NCBI RefSeq assembly: GCF_033568475.1
Contig: NC_133123.1
Span: 134,078,930-134,142,929, forward strand
DNA from: Henckelia pumila
Taxonomy: Eukaryota; Streptophyta; Magnoliopsida; Lamiales; Gesneriaceae
Reading direction: 5' to 3'
Length of the DNA: 64,000 nucleotides
Shown here one piece after another: positions 54,527 through 64,000 of the stretch. The translations under genes were made by a program, and so were the position numbers. The number at the start of each line of letters is the position of its first letter. Position 1 is the first letter of the stretch. The notes beneath the pieces are model-generated. The model was not told the DNA's origin. It worked only from the letters and a program-made list of their open reading frames with translations, and searched no databases.

Positions 54527-57157
54527 TGTAAGGCCCAAAAATATTAAGTTATTAATTACGATATTTAAGATTTAAATTCTGAATATGAGAAAATATGAAG
54601 TTGAGCATGTATGGAAATTAGAGATTTTAATTTCGGGTCAAAAATATTTAATTTGAGGATTTTTCGTATTTTAAGATTTTAATATCCGGAATTTTTAAAT
54701 TAAAAGATTAAAAATATTTGAATTGCTATTTATGAAATTTAAGATGTGAATTTCAAGATTAGAAATATCAAGGATTTAATTTGAGTATGAAATCCGAGCA
54801 ATGACCAATTTACAAATATTAAGAAGTTCAAGGACTAAAATGTGATAAGGTCTGAAATTATTTAATTTTAATTCAAGAATATGTAAATTGAGAATATTTA
54901 GAGTTTAGACTTAAATTCTAATATTCTTAAATTATTTAGGATTGAAATTGAATTAAATCGCTTGTCCGGAGACTAGTTTGCAAATAGGTCAAAGTGCAAT
55001 TTTTCCTTGCAACTTGTGTTTTAAAAGTGTAAGAAGTTTGAAAGGCATCAGATTTTCAGCCCAAAAATCAGAAGCAACCGAGAGAGATGAGGGCAAAGCT
55101 TCCAAGCAATTTTTTACCCTTTCAAGCTTTCGTAAAAATTGATCCGCCCGGTAGAATTTTCGATTGATCGTATATTTGCGATCACAGCTCCGAGTGCTAC
55201 ATTTTGATGTAAGTTTTATGAATTTTTACCATGTTTTAATTTTATGCTGTTGTTAGAATTAAGATTTGATTGTATAAACGTGGTCTAGTATATACGACAA
55301 TAGCATATCTAAGACGGATCGAGAAAAGCTCGTCGTTTGTACATGTTTTCGAATTTTGAAAGAATTGTGATAAATCTGAAAATTATAAGCTGCTATGTAC
55401 GTGTATGTGTGGTGTAAATGGTGATGATATAATATTAAGATGATAGAAATATTGATGTTTAACCATTTGGAATTACCGACTTCGAACTGTTACGCCGCCG
55501 GTTTGCAATAGAATCCGATATCAGCTATAGATTGAACTTAGCACTAAATATCAGATTTGAGAATGATATTAAGAATATTGTACACTTCATTTCAGTTGGG
55601 AATTGAAGTTATCGAAATCGAATCGACGAGATCGAGCCGTTTGAACAATTAAAGTTGAATCAACACTTTGATCAACTATCAACATCGATGAGCAAGCGTG
55701 AAATGAATAGAAGTTAGATACATCATCAGATTTGATTCTAGCAAGTTTGAATATGTCAAAGCTATGATCGAAAGGTATGATTCGATATTATCCTCGCCAG
55801 GTAGAACAACTCGAGAACATGGTGGTTTTCGAGTTTTTCTAAAATCACATACTTGTTTGTTTAGATGCTCTTATGTGATTTACTTGTTATTATTGACTTG
55901 CATGATTCTTGAATGGTGTGTTAAAGATGTTTATCAGTATTTGTATGATTTAATACATCAAGATTATGTTGCATTCATCTTGAACCCCTACCTTAAAATC
56001 ATAAAGGGCAGATTGGCCTAGATTGCGAAATGACATTTGGAGAACTATAGTTGAGTGGCATGGATTGTAGATTCGCTTCCAGAGCTAGATGGCTTACTAT
56101 AGTTGCACCAAATTCAAGGGACTTGAGATATTTGACGCCACCTCGATTGGGAGAGTCGGTGGTTAGTTAAAATTTTTATTTCCCCGGGATCCCAAGAACA
56201 AAGATTTATTCTTCTCAGACTTGATAGCCTATTCAAACATGCATTGCATTTATGCATTAGCCTAGAGATTTCTATGGTTTAGAATACGCGTTATAAATGC
56301 CAGCTTGTTATTATATACCATTTAAGATGTGAGTGTGTTTATATGCTTGATTTCAGATTGCTAAAGATGATATGCTTCTATGATTTACATTTTCTTACAT
56401 GTTTATGATTTAAGATGTTATAGCATATAGATTTCATATGCTTAAATAATGTATATGCATGTCTTTCATACTGAGAATTATATTCTCACCGGAGTTATCC
56501 GGCTATTGCTTTGTTTGTATGTGTGCATTGCAATAGGTGGGGCAAGAGCTGGTCAGAATTGACGTGAAAATCTCAAGAGAGAGATTAGCACGTGGTGACT
56601 CGGGTTTTAGCCAAAGAGTATGTTCACTAGTTGTCAAACATATTAGACACCTTGTATTATTTCATAATTTGTTTGTGTTTTAAACCATTCAAGTGATGTA
56701 ATGAAACTAAGAGATTATGCTTGAACTTGAGATATATGATTATGCATGTTTCCAGATTTGAACTAGTATATTTAGAGTTGATAAAGTTGAGATATATGTT
56801 GAAATACAACAAAAAGAATAGACTTTGACAGCAACTTCATTATGCAGAATTTCTGGAAAAGAGTTGGCCGTCGATCGTGTGAACTCGACGGATCGAGCGC
56901 GGTCTGAAATTTCGCAAACAGAAACTTTGGATTTTGTTGCCCGCTCGATCGAGTGAACTCCACCGATCGAGCGAGGCAAATTATTCCGAAACAGAGCTTT
57001 GGGATTTTTACGCCCGCTCGATCGGGTGAACTCCACCGATCGAGAGAGGCAATGTTTTAAAAAAAAAATTCTGTTTCTGTAATTATTATTGAACTTGGAT
57101 TAATATTGATTGAATCATTATTTCCTTAAGATGAGATTAGCATCTGAGGTCCCCACA
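54527..57157. mobile_element. Solo LTR, 2,631 bp, probably Ty3/gypsy
   Basis: Begins TGTAAGGCCC and ends GGTCCCCACA, flanked by the 5-bp duplication TAATC (54522-54526 and 57158-57162) inside the CACTA subterminal repeats. No internal retrotransposon genes, so it is the product of LTR-LTR recombination. Contains three periodic hairpin repeats (56871-57046). The frame at 55764-56021 has no recognisable domain. Confidence 0.8.
56871..57046. repeat. Three 73-bp-spaced hairpin repeats in the solo LTR
   Basis: Units near 56871, 56944 and 57017 carry CTCGATCGAGTGAACTCC or a variant followed by GATCGAGCG, forming a 9-bp stem (CGCTCGATC/GATCGAGCG). The intervening bases are also repeated (AACAGA..CTTTGG). 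Confidence 0.8.
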
Positions 57158-57336
57158 TAATCCGTCTCTGAGATTAGAAATGGAATATATATTTCCGTCT
57201 CAAAATCAGAGACGAGGATTTCAACAACGTATTTTTGAGACTGAATTTTCCGTCTCAAACATTTTTCAGAGACAGAAAAAAGATCTTCAGAGACGGATTT
57301 TTCTGTCTTTGAAGCCTTGTTTTTTTTGTAGTAAAT

Positions 57337-57617
57337 GATCCAAGATGTGAGCACCAAATGTAATTGTGTTGAAGTAACTTTTTCACAAATAATAAGATTA
57401 ATAAGAATAAAGAGATTTTATTCATAATAAAGACAATATGAAATAAATAACTTTTATTCATAATAAAAACAATCAAACCAATTTAAAAGTTAAATTAAAC
57501 CAATAGTTTTCTCAAATAAATCATATATTAAATAACCGCTAAACATGACGCTTAATCAAATCAAAACTAAAATGACCAAACTTATGATAAAACAAAATTA
57601 TTTAATAATTTTGCACG
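57337..57617. other. Post-SPH flank of the last module
   Basis: No gene. Aligns with 11120-11415 and 43310-43610. Only this part follows the CACTA-like element; no SPH coding sequence is attached here. Confidence 0.6.
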
Positions 57618-57622
57618 CTTCC

Positions 57623-58353
57623 TCTTGGGCTTTGGCCCAACTTATTTTAATTACCCAGCCCATTCTCCTTGGCCCCTTATTTAAACCCCTCTCCAGCCCT
57701 ACCTTGAGTGTGCGCCTCCCTCCTTCTGTGCGTTCCATTCTTTGTGTGAGATTGAGAGACCATGAGAGAGCAAAGAAGTGAGAGGGATTTGTGCGTCTCC
57801 TTCTCCTGAGCGCCTCATTCCATTCCTTCTACTTCTATGTGAGGCGGCTGCTGGGTCTTGGTTGGGATCTCCTACTGTGTGCAGGAGCTTTGTGCGTGAG
57901 GTGAGGCTGAGAGATGGAGAGGATTGAAGGGGCGAGAGAGTGAGGCGGCTGGGCTTAGTGTTGCTGCCCTCTCTCGTCCTCGTTTCTGTGTGAGCGTTCA
58001 ATCCATGGGCTTCTTTGTGAGGCTGCCGATCTGTGTGAGTGAGTGGGGCAGTGTACTGGGGGATTGCTCTATTGTGTGTAGGAGCTTTGAGCGTGAGTTG
58101 GGCATGAGTTGGGTTTGGGAAGCCTTTGTGGTCTTCGCCGTGGATTGCCGATGGATTGGAGATTCGTAGCATTTGAACCTCGGAATCCCTTTGTGTTACT
58201 CACGTTTTACTGCCTCTTGTTTGTTTTCCTTTGTTTTTGGATTTGTGCAACGTAGGAACACACAAGAAATGGAGCAGCGGATCAAATGGCATGGATGGCA
58301 AATTCACAACAGTGGTGTCAGAGATGAACCAAGAGGACGACGGATCCCCAACA
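57623..58353 (+). mobile_element. 731-bp insertion, solo-LTR-like, in gag relic 3
   Basis: Splits the gag relic between CACGCTTCC and ATCTCC, with a 5-bp duplication CTTCC (57618-57622 and 58354-58358). It ends CCCCAACA and begins TCTTGGGC, which would mirror it if the second base were G, so LTR-type termini are likely. It contains TTATTTAAACC (TATA-like) near 57677 and a GTGGTGTCAGAGATG stretch near 58310 resembling a primer-binding site, which leaves open a small LTR-PBS remnant. It is G/T-rich, unlike its surroundings. The frames here (57699-58172 minus; 57924-58169 plus) show no known domain. Confidence 0.6.
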
Positions 58354-58358
58354 CTTCC

Positions 58359-58812
58359 ATCTCCAATCAAATGATCAATCCTCCCTTCCGTATCTTCAAA
58401 GAAATCATGAACATCAAAATGTGCTGAAAGAGATAGGTCTTTACTTAAATCTTCACCTTGATAAATAACATTAGTCTCACCATCCTTTGTATTTTCTTTT
58501 GATGCTTGATAATAAAGATCAACTTGGTGTTTCGACGTACAACAATTATTATACCAATGTCTTTTATCTCTACATCTACAATACTCATTTTCTGAATTCA
58601 TAGATTTATCATTTAGACCACTTTTAATATTCTTCAATTGGTCATCACGACCACTTTTTGGAATTAACTTCTATTCATTTGATCATTATCATTATTATAA
58701 CCACCGTGAAAGTAACGAGGTTTTCCACGCCCACGGCCATATGGATGAAAGCGTCCTCGACCGCGCCCACAGCCACGTCCATGACCACGATCGAATCTCG
58801 TCTTAGTTTGGC
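58359..58812 (-). pseudogene. Retrotransposon gag relic, copy 3 (antisense)
   Basis: The best preserved of the three. The minus-strand frame contains a zinc-knuckle-like CRDKRHWYNNC, HQVDLYYQAS, HFDVHDFFED and HLIGDG, matching the gag C-terminal module of many plant copia elements. The first knuckle cysteine appears replaced. The Gly/Arg-rich part continues in another frame to 58812, where it fuses directly to the post-MIF spacer (GCTCTTATAATTTGGCTC), so no MIF fragment lies between. Confidence 0.7.
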
Positions 58813-59013
58813 TCTTATAATTTGGCTCTTCCATGCACAAACATAATCTAATTGTTTTAATTTTTTTATGAAATAATTAAATAACCTGTACATTTTAAAA
58901 TATATATTTCTCTCGTACTCTTTATATATATATATAAAATCAGTGGATCACCTTATCGATTGTGATGATATGTAAGAAATATATATATAATAAATAAATT
59001 ATTATGATTTACC

Positions 59014-60354
59014 TGTGAAAACCGAAACTTGGCTTCCAAGCATACACCAATATGGAAATATTCCCCTACTTGGAAGCTGCAATCTTACCATACCAAGATA
59101 ATGGCTGATACATGAAATTCAGATCAAAACTATAGCAACAAATAAATCAAGGCTGAAGTTTAGCCTCTTATTAAGTGCAAAAAATCAGCCTTCACCCTTA
59201 TTATCACATTCTGCATCTGTTCACTCGTTATACTCAGAAATCACATCAGAAATCCTCCCTCAAAGGCTGCTGAAAATTTGAATCATAGCTGCTGATTTTT
59301 GAAGTGTTCTAGGCGTTTCTCTGCTACAGTTGTTACTCGGTTGAGCCACTTGGAGTCAGTAAGTTATCTACTTTCCCTGCCTAATTCCTTGAGAATTTAG
59401 TTATCATATAGGTTAATAATTCTTCCATTGTTTCTCCCTTAATTCGAAGGATAGGGTCAAGGATTTGAGGAATAAAACGCTTAAGGAATCTATCCTAGAA
59501 GGCTGCCTCGAATTCGAAAATTCAGTAGGCTGAATTTTTGAGTTTTGCTTCCCAAGCTTCGACTGTTAGTTTGATTCAAGAACAACTCTGTAAGTGGGCT
59601 TGTTTTAAAACTATTACGTATGCTTTAAAGTTTCGATCGTCATAATATGTTTAAACCCTTGTTATGAATTCTGATTTACATGTATGAACCTAAAACTATT
59701 TCAGACACTGCTAAGATTCACATTATGAGTGGGAAGGGAATTTCCGAGCAATGTATGTTATGGCCCTGATACGGTGGGTAACAATAACCGTTCTATGACC
59801 TCACCCCTTAGAGGGATTACATATAGGGAACTGATCAGTTAGCCACAAGTAATGAGAGGATTTGCAGTGTTATTAAATGATAATTATGTTATGAACGATT
59901 ACATGCTATGAGATGATCTGAATCTGTTATAATCATTTTATGAATATATATGTACATGATCGATCGGCCCCCACTTGCTGAGTGTTTTCCAAAACACTCA
60001 TCCCCCTTAATTTTCCTCCCCAGATGTCGAAGAAGATTTAGATGGCAAAGAGCAGGACATGTTTTGGGGTTGGTAACAAGAAGACAATGATTTCTGATTT
60101 CGTTCGAATATTCTGGATTTTTTGAATTTTAGTACTTTGAATTATTTTGTGTAATGGACGCTTCCGCAAGTTTTACTAGTGTTTACTATTTACTTTTGGC
60201 TAATCTCTGTTGGGATGTAAGACAAGTTATTTTGGCCTTTATTTATGAATAAAAGACTGGTTTGGCATATACTGTATCTATGAGGCTTGTTGTTTTATTA
60301 TTTTTATAAATTTGAAACAATGCCGGTGACACGTCTCGGACACGGGGCGTGACA
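59014..60354. mobile_element. Solo LTR, 1,341 bp, probably Ty3/gypsy
   Basis: Begins TGTGAAAACCG and ends GGGGCGTGACA, with a perfect 5-bp duplication TTACC (59009-59013 and 60355-60359). The host sequence on both sides is the pre-SPH promoter region, which reads ATTTGCCT(A)..ACAATATTA without the insert elsewhere. No internal genes. Confidence 0.88.
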
Positions 60355-60359
60355 TTACC

Positions 60360-60489
60360 TATAAACAATATTAAAATCTCTTAATTTGAATGATTAGAAA
60401 TGTGCATTTAATATTTGTTCCAAATTGCAGATATGTTTCAACCAACGCTATAAATTGAGTGATGAGAAGCTGAACGTACCAATGTAATA
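60360..60489 (+). promoter_or_regulatory. Promoter stub of SPH8
   Basis: Carries the conserved SPH promoter words and TATAAATT near 60449. It is separated from the SPH8 coding fragment by the Helitron that follows at once. Confidence 0.6.
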
Positions 60490-61259
60490 TCTATTCTATT
60501 TTATTCTATTTTATAATAGTTGAGCCCATCATAAAAACTGTTTTTGGTGTGACAAAACACACCAAAATATGCTTCCACTTTTACCCCCATTATGCAATAA
60601 CACAATCTCAATTCCCACGTCTCTCTTGCATTTCTGGGGCGGGCGGTTTAATAACTCCAATTTCAAATTTTGAAAAACTATTTGCGTCAAACAATTCATA
60701 CCACAATCTGATGTTAGTTTTAATTTTTCATTTTCATTTCTTTATTTCAGTTTTTGTGATGGGTTTGTTTTTTACTCCAGTTAATTCTCAAATTTCTCTT
60801 ATATTTGAAAAATGGACAAGAAGATTACAACTAGAAGAAAATTCAGCACCCTCATTTGCTAGAATTGCGATACCCATGTGAATTTTCTCTTTTCTTTCAA
60901 TATTTTCATGTGAAATCTTCACACTTGAGTTCTAACAGCAGTTACAAAACACATGTTAATTATATGAATTTTGGCTATATTTTTTTATTCTTTTTTCTTT
61001 TATCAAAATTGTTGCTTGAAGTTTGATGTTAACGATTGAAAGTAGGTCAATTTGCACACGAGTTGTTTGATATAATGCGTCAAACATATAGTATAACTAA
61101 CAATTCTTCCTTTCTTTTTTGACAGTGTGCAGAGTCTACGTACGAGGAGACTTTGGAAAGCATTTGTTATTAACTGTGGTGTTGACAAAAGTTGCACACT
61201 TTTTTCTTAAAAAATAAACGCTCATTCTTACAGAAATTTCAAATTTTCTTCATTTTCAT

Positions 61260-61970
61260 TGATATCACATACCCGGGATGATGATACCCCGGATGGATTG
61301 GACCCGGAAAGGTGGTATTGGCCTCTCGGGACAGCGGAGCAGGTCCTAGCCCGACTATCTTTAGGAAGTGTGATGATATCACATACCCGGGATGACGATA
61401 CCTCGGATGGATTGGACCCGGAAAGATGGTGTAACTATGACATGTTAGAGAACCCGGGACTGGGGGTCAGTAACCTGGGATCTGCAAGAAAGGCTTAACC
61501 TGGTAGGTCTTAGCATCCGGACCGACACAAGAGATCGAAAGGGGCCTGGGAGCTAGAACCTCCTGGAGTTAGCCTTCGGAAATTAGGAAAGGAAAGGAAT
61601 ACCAGTGGGGCCCCGACCTTTCTATTTTTAGGGCCAGGAAACGACCACGTTTATTTGAAGTATGTCAGGGTCAAATCACAAATCCAATCATTACTAAACA
61701 CGAGCCAAAGGAATGGGCTCTGTCCGGAAATTATGGGGGTCTAAATCACACGTGATAACCATCTTATCATCCTAAAAGTTGTCAGTAAGACCATACCCAG
61801 TAATCATTGAGGTCTCGGGTGGGCGAGTATAAAAGCCCATTCTGGGGGGCAAAGGAGGAGAAGACTGAAAAAAAAACGGACAAGATATTCGTATATTTTG
61901 TATCTTCACTTACCTTTTCCGCTCGGAAATTTACCCATCCCCGGGTAGTCATTTTGTGATAATCACATCA
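61260..61970 (+). mobile_element. Solo LTR, 711 bp, inside the Helitron
   Basis: Begins TGATATCACATACC and ends GATAATCACATCA, flanked by the 5-bp duplication TTCAT (61255-61259 and 61971-61975). A GAGTATAAAAGCCC TATA box lies near 61829 and poly-purine sequence follows. The first part is a tandem duplication with 114-bp offset (61261 and 61375). GC content is much higher than the surrounding DNA. Confidence 0.85.
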
Positions 61971-61975
61971 TTCAT

Positions 61976-63379
61976 ATTATCTAAGACTTCTGTATGGTGT
62001 AGACAAGAAATCGAATAGAATGAAACTACAATAGAGTTATTCTCAATGTTGTTTGCAATATGCTAATCTATCCGTTTTTTTTTTTATTTGTTTTGTTTGT
62101 TCAACATATTTTATTTCAAAAAGGGTTTTAATGTATTTTTCTTGGTGTTGGTGTCTTTAACTTTTGTCGTGTTGTTGAACTATCACTAAACACTAGATCC
62201 GGATATTTGTTTAAAAAATAAATAAGCCGTGGATTTGTAAAAGATTTTTGGTTGCACTTTAGTGAGACACAAGTTTGTAGCTTCATTGTATTCAAGAGAT
62301 GCATGGTTGGGATCAAAACAATCTGAAGAGAATCTTGCATGGAAGCCAAGCTACGGAACTTTACTCTCGAACCAGATGAACATAGGGAATTGTGGGTTTT
62401 CTCACAAGATATTTATTGTATAAAATTTAAGGATATTCAATAAATATTTATCCATTAATTAATTATTAATTTTACATTAATTAAATCAAATAAATTACAA
62501 TCTATTCATCAAATCAAATAACGTATTAACTATTTTTTCTTATTTATTTTTAATTTACATTATATTACGTATCTATGTATTACTTATCCTATCACTCAAA
62601 CTAAACGATGCCTATATTTTATAAAATCAATTTATTGTGAATAAAATTTCAATTTTATCTATGGGACAGTTTTTTTGTATTTATTTTGTCTCATATATTT
62701 TCATTTACGCTGTTATTAATTTTTGTCATTATTCTTTCCAATAATTTTAATGTTTAATTGTTTTTAGTGTTTAGCTGTATTATTTATGTAGATGTAGGAC
62801 AATTAAGTTATTTTTATATTTTTTGATTTTTGATTATTTTTATTAACTCCTTGGGTGTTTTTTTGGTTATTAATTCACATGTTTGAATTTATATAAATAT
62901 AAATGTGTAGTTTTGGGATAAATACATGATAAAGTTAAGTTATTTATTTATAGAATCAATTTTTTTTAAATCAGTGATTGATTGAGTCTTGACTCTTGAT
63001 TAAAGATTAATATATTACATATATAATCCTAATAATTAACAAAAACTCCACATTAGTATTTAGTAGTGGCTGGAATTAGATGGGCAAGAAAACATCACCT
63101 GCTTCTGTTTTGCACCCTCTCCCAATTTACATTAGTCTTCTTAGGCCAAAAATTCCATTCAAAGCCCTCCATTATATGCTCTTTATTTCCTCGATGAATT
63201 TCTTTTTATTTACTCAAAATACATGTCGTATTTTTTAACAATCAATCCATATTATTGATTATGTTGAATACCTTCAACCAAAAGTTAAATAAAAAAATTT
63301 GAAATAAAAATTTATTTTATAAAACATTATGTAATACTTATATTTATTGTACACATGCAACGCATGGCTTCCCCGATTA
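61976..63379. other. Helitron interior, right part
   Basis: Very AT-rich. I see no ORF with a recognisable domain; the frames present are short and low in complexity. Confidence 0.5.
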
Positions 63380-63403
63380 CTAGTAATATAATAAATTATA
63401 AAG

Positions 63404-63565
63404 ATGAAAAACATGAATATGAATTCAGTAGTAGTAGTAGTAGTGTTCCAAATTATAATTCTGCAAGGTTTTGGTTGTGAATGCAAGAGAATGTTGGGCA
63501 TATATATGATAAGTATAAAATAGTGTGTGTGGGAAACTGGCTCCCCGCCAACACGACGCCGTTGG
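63404..63565 (+). pseudogene. SPH8: SPH 5' fragment
   Basis: The ATG at 63404 opens MKNMNMNS plus six valines. An extra base in CTGCAAGG, where others have CTGCAGG, shifts the frame within the signal peptide. Homology continues to the GNWLP..NT region and stops at about 63565, where unrelated sequence begins. The promoter is displaced by the Helitron. Confidence 0.85.
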
Positions 63566-64000
63566 AATTAATGAATGGATATTTTAAAAGAGATGAAGAT
63601 TGATAAACTTACAATAAATTTCTGTAACTTAAACATTGTTTCAAAAGTAAATTTTTTAAATAAATAATTACAAAAATGATTTATAACATTACTCACTACT
63701 TTCTCCTTGTGACTATTAGTATGAAAGGTTCAGCTTAAAACAACATTGACGTTTGCAAAGTGGTCTTGCATGGAAAAAGAAACAAGAAATATATATATGC
63801 TATGAATATCTTCAATTATTTTTAATAAAACTATTAGATTTATATTATTTTCATAATTATTCAGGTTTATAAATATATCTATGTTAATGAGTTTAATAAA
63901 TGCTAGGTAATAACTTCAAAAAAATATATAGAATAATTATGGATGATATATCAAATTAAATATGATGAAAAAAGATTATGTTGATGCAAATTCTCCAGAT
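63566..64000. other. Unassigned right end of the window
   Basis: AT-rich. No gene and no match to other parts of the window that I can see. The break at 63565 may be the border of another insertion or deletion that extends past the window. Confidence 0.4.

Larger units (their letters stand above)
46552..57333. mobile_element. CACTA-like transposon with nested insertions, 10,782 bp
   Basis: Ends TACTACAAGAA (46552) and TTTTTTTTGTAGTA (57333) are inverted, and a 3-bp duplication AAT flanks them (46549-46551 and 57334-57336). The CTACAAGAA terminus, 3-bp TSD and many subterminal copies of GAGACGGA/TCCGTCTC are CACTA hallmarks, although the first base is T instead of C. Host sequence resumes with ATGATCCAAGATGTG as in the other SPH 3' flanks. 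Inside are a decayed copia element (48570-53521) and a solo LTR (54527-57157). No transposase domain is recognised, so it is non-autonomous. Confidence 0.8.
60490..63383 (+). mobile_element. Helitron, non-autonomous, 2,894 bp including a nested solo LTR
   Basis: Starts TCTATTCTATTTTATTC directly after a host A and ends in CTAG (63380-63383) before a host T, without target duplication. A hairpin CATGC-AAC-GCATG lies about 17 bp before the CTAG, as in plant Helitrons. Removing it joins the SPH promoter (GTACCAATGTAATA) to TAATATAATAAATTATAAAGATG exactly as in SPH7. No RepHel is present. The frame 60549-60881 has no recognised domain. Confidence 0.83.

Noticed and set aside
55764..56021. 85-codon ORF in the long solo LTR
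   Set aside because: No domain and located in LTR non-coding sequence.
57699..58172. 157-codon minus-strand ORF and overlapping plus-strand ORFs
   Set aside because: Inside the G/T-rich insertion; open frames follow from composition and no domain is recognisable.
60549..60881. 110-codon ORF in the Helitron
   Set aside because: No recognisable domain and no clear captured-gene signature; composition is like the neighbouring DNA.

Overview
The window is nuclear DNA of a flowering plant, most likely a eudicot; I cannot name the species. It is AT-rich, with GT-AG introns and many dinucleotide microsatellites. It holds plant-restricted families (S-protein homologues, a ZF-HD/mini-zinc-finger domain) and almost every class of plant transposable element. 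I see no rRNA, no functional tRNA, no CRISPR array and no bacterial-type operon. All calls were made by eye from sequence and translation.

The host content is one tandemly repeated module: a truncated mini-zinc-finger (MIF-like) fragment, then a secreted S-protein homologue (SPH, plant self-incompatibility S1 family), then an antisense retrotransposon gag relic. I count eight SPH copies, labelled SPH1 to SPH8 for this window only. Four have complete ORFs (SPH1 7273-7725, SPH3 10459-10911, SPH6 33232-33702, SPH7 45883-46347). One is a chimeric short ORF (SPH2, 9020-9178). Three are broken (SPH4 near 27638, SPH5 near 29906, SPH8 near 63404). There are three MIF fragments (1186, 30907, 44627) and three gag relics (11401, 43599, 58359).

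Everything else is insertions, and many can be delimited to the base because target-site duplications (TSDs) survive and a sister module supplies the empty site. Left part: a hAT foldback element (310-753); a 4.8-kb Mutator-like element with transposase and a convergent GRF zinc-finger gene (1904-6691); a small Helitron (8420-8672); and a Ty1/copia element (11979-25844) containing a second 9.4-kb copia element (copia A, 13744-23102). Middle: hAT, Mutator-like and Harbinger-like MITEs, a second small Helitron and a tRNA-derived SINE (26.2-33 kb), then copia B (33831-43248), a young relative of copia A. Right part: a 10.8-kb CACTA-like element (46552-57333) carrying a decayed copia element (48570-53521) and a solo LTR (54527-57157); further solo-LTR-type insertions (57623-58353, 59014-60354, 61260-61970); and a Helitron (60490-63383) split by the last of these.

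The most unusual signal is in the untranslated leaders of copia A and copia B. Four hairpins spaced about 80-90 bases apart present nearly the same loop (consensus GGCTCATATTATTGGG) on four different stems. Several differences between the two elements keep the stems paired. A second cluster of GC-rich hairpins lies just after the primer-binding site. Both look like conserved RNA structures of this retrotransposon family.

Functionally, the intact SPH proteins are predicted small, cysteine-rich secreted proteins. The paralogues differ in signal-peptide length, a glycosylation sequon and cysteine number, as expected of a rapidly evolving secreted-ligand family. A role in self-incompatibility is not shown by the sequence.
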